Assembly (NCBI GenBank): GCA_016295245.1
Contig: JAEDLO010000083.1
Coordinates: 1-6,892 of the forward strand
DNA: 6,892 nucleotides
Source of the DNA: Bacteroidales bacterium
GTDB lineage: Bacteria > Bacteroidota > Bacteroidia > Bacteroidales > UBA932
Direction: 5' to 3'
The notes under the pieces: model-generated
Seen by the model: the letters and a program-made list of their open reading frames with translations, nothing else
Databases searched by the model: none
Told to the model about the DNA's origin: nothing
Translations under genes and position numbers: made by a program
Shown: positions 6,471-6,892 of the stretch, one piece after another
Layout of the letters: each line of letters begins with the position of its first letter
How positions within the stretch are numbered: position 1 is the first letter of the stretch

Positions 6471-6892
6471 AACTTGATTCCCTTTTTGGTCCAGACAAGA
6501 ATGTTTCCCGGCCTGTAAACCAGTAGTTTGCTGCTGGCTGAAGGCAGAACAGGGCGCTGGCCGTCCTCCTTGAGAGCCTCAATCAGCGCCTCGATGTCCT
6601 CGCTGCTGCCATATAAATGCCAACCCCTGAAGCAGGCGGTGTGGGAGTCGGTCTTCGGCGCGAAAGCCTTGCCGTAGAGGGCGGCGAGGAAGCCCGGGCG
6701 CGTGTTTTCCAGCACCGGGCTGTCGCTTGTCTTGTTGCCGCTCCTGAGGGCTGTGACGGCCTTGCCGTCCCAGCGGATGGTGGCCAGTTCGCGCAGGTCC
6801 AGCTCCTTCTCCCAGTCAAGCGGGTTCTTGCCAGTCTGCCGTTTCAAACTTGTCAGATTGTCTTTGTATTTGTTTTTCTTTGTATTTCCGTC
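6452..6892 (-). CDS. Uncharacterised protein, 5' end outside the window
   Basis: I do not recognise this protein. The reading frame is open from the window edge to a TAA at 6454-6452, about 146 codons, with no ATG in frame. The only candidate starts are a TTG at 6847 and a GTG further in at about residue 45, neither convincing, so the gene probably begins beyond the window. The first 15 or so codons at the edge are Lys/Asn-rich and might instead be an A-rich leader before the TTG start. The remainder is soluble and mixed in charge, rich in Trp and Lys, with FRGWHLYGSSEDIEALIEAL as the most structured-looking stretch (a turn leading into an amphipathic helix). No signal peptide or membrane segment is visible. 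Its end overlaps the acyl-CoA ligase start by 19 nt, so the two are probably co-transcribed. Confidence 0.6.
   Translation of the reverse strand, partial: DGNTKKNKYKDNLTSLKRQTGKNPLDWEKELDLRELATIRWDGKAVTALRSGNKTSDSPVLENTRPGFLAALYGKAFAPKTDSHTACFRGWHLYGSSEDIEALIEALKEDGQRPVLPSASSKLLVYRPGNILVWTKKGIKLWNSHQ

Noticed and set aside
1..6892. CRISPR array, tRNA, rRNA, insertion sequence, phage or toxin-antitoxin genes
   Set aside because: I saw no spaced repeats of CRISPR size, no cloverleaf or rRNA sequence, no transposase or terminal inverted repeats, and no small toxin-antitoxin pair. Genes occupy nearly all of the window.

Overview
The window looks like chromosomal DNA from a member of the Bacteroidota, most likely a Bacteroidales gut or rumen type. 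Three things point there: a perfect Bacteroides-type promoter (TTTG, 19 bp, TAACTTTG) in front of the plus-strand gene, A-rich leaders in place of Shine-Dalgarno sites, and protein variants I associate with that group (the ligase A8 motif, the S41 peptidase). GC is moderate, a little above 50% by eye. I cannot name genus or species.

Layout. Positions 1-145 hold no gene I can support; they contain the promoter and several CTGAC/GTCAG inverted elements. Positions 146-1189 (plus) encode an alpha/beta hydrolase of the dienelactone hydrolase / acetyl-xylan esterase type with a possible signal peptide. The rest of the window is one tightly packed minus-strand gene string. In transcription order it is: a 5'-incomplete protein I do not recognise (6892-6452), an AMP-forming long-chain acyl-CoA ligase (6470-4812), a dCMP deaminase (4805-4401), a membrane-anchored S41 C-terminal-processing peptidase with a PDZ domain (4399-2879), an RsbW-like ATPase / serine kinase (2882-2484), a STAS anti-anti-sigma protein (2467-2165), and a PrsW-type intramembrane protease with a long soluble C-terminal extension (2165-1173). 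Gene junctions are overlaps of 19, 4 and 1 nt or gaps of 6, 1 and 16 nt. The last minus-strand gene overlaps the end of the hydrolase gene by 17 bp, tail to tail.

How the genes may work together. The first part of the string (ligase, deaminase) looks metabolic. The last four genes look like a signalling unit. RsbW-like kinase and STAS protein are the two halves of a partner switch, which in other bacteria frees a sigma factor or other target. S41/PDZ peptidases and PrsW proteases both act in regulated proteolysis of membrane signalling proteins. Finding all four adjacent and translationally coupled suggests a pathway joining envelope or periplasmic proteolysis to partner switching. The window shows neither the sigma factor (or other target) nor the PP2C phosphatase such a pathway would need. 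A near-consensus promoter inside the 3' end of the peptidase gene (2950-2918) could transcribe the kinase, STAS and PrsW genes separately. The linkage is visible in the sequence; the joint function is inference.
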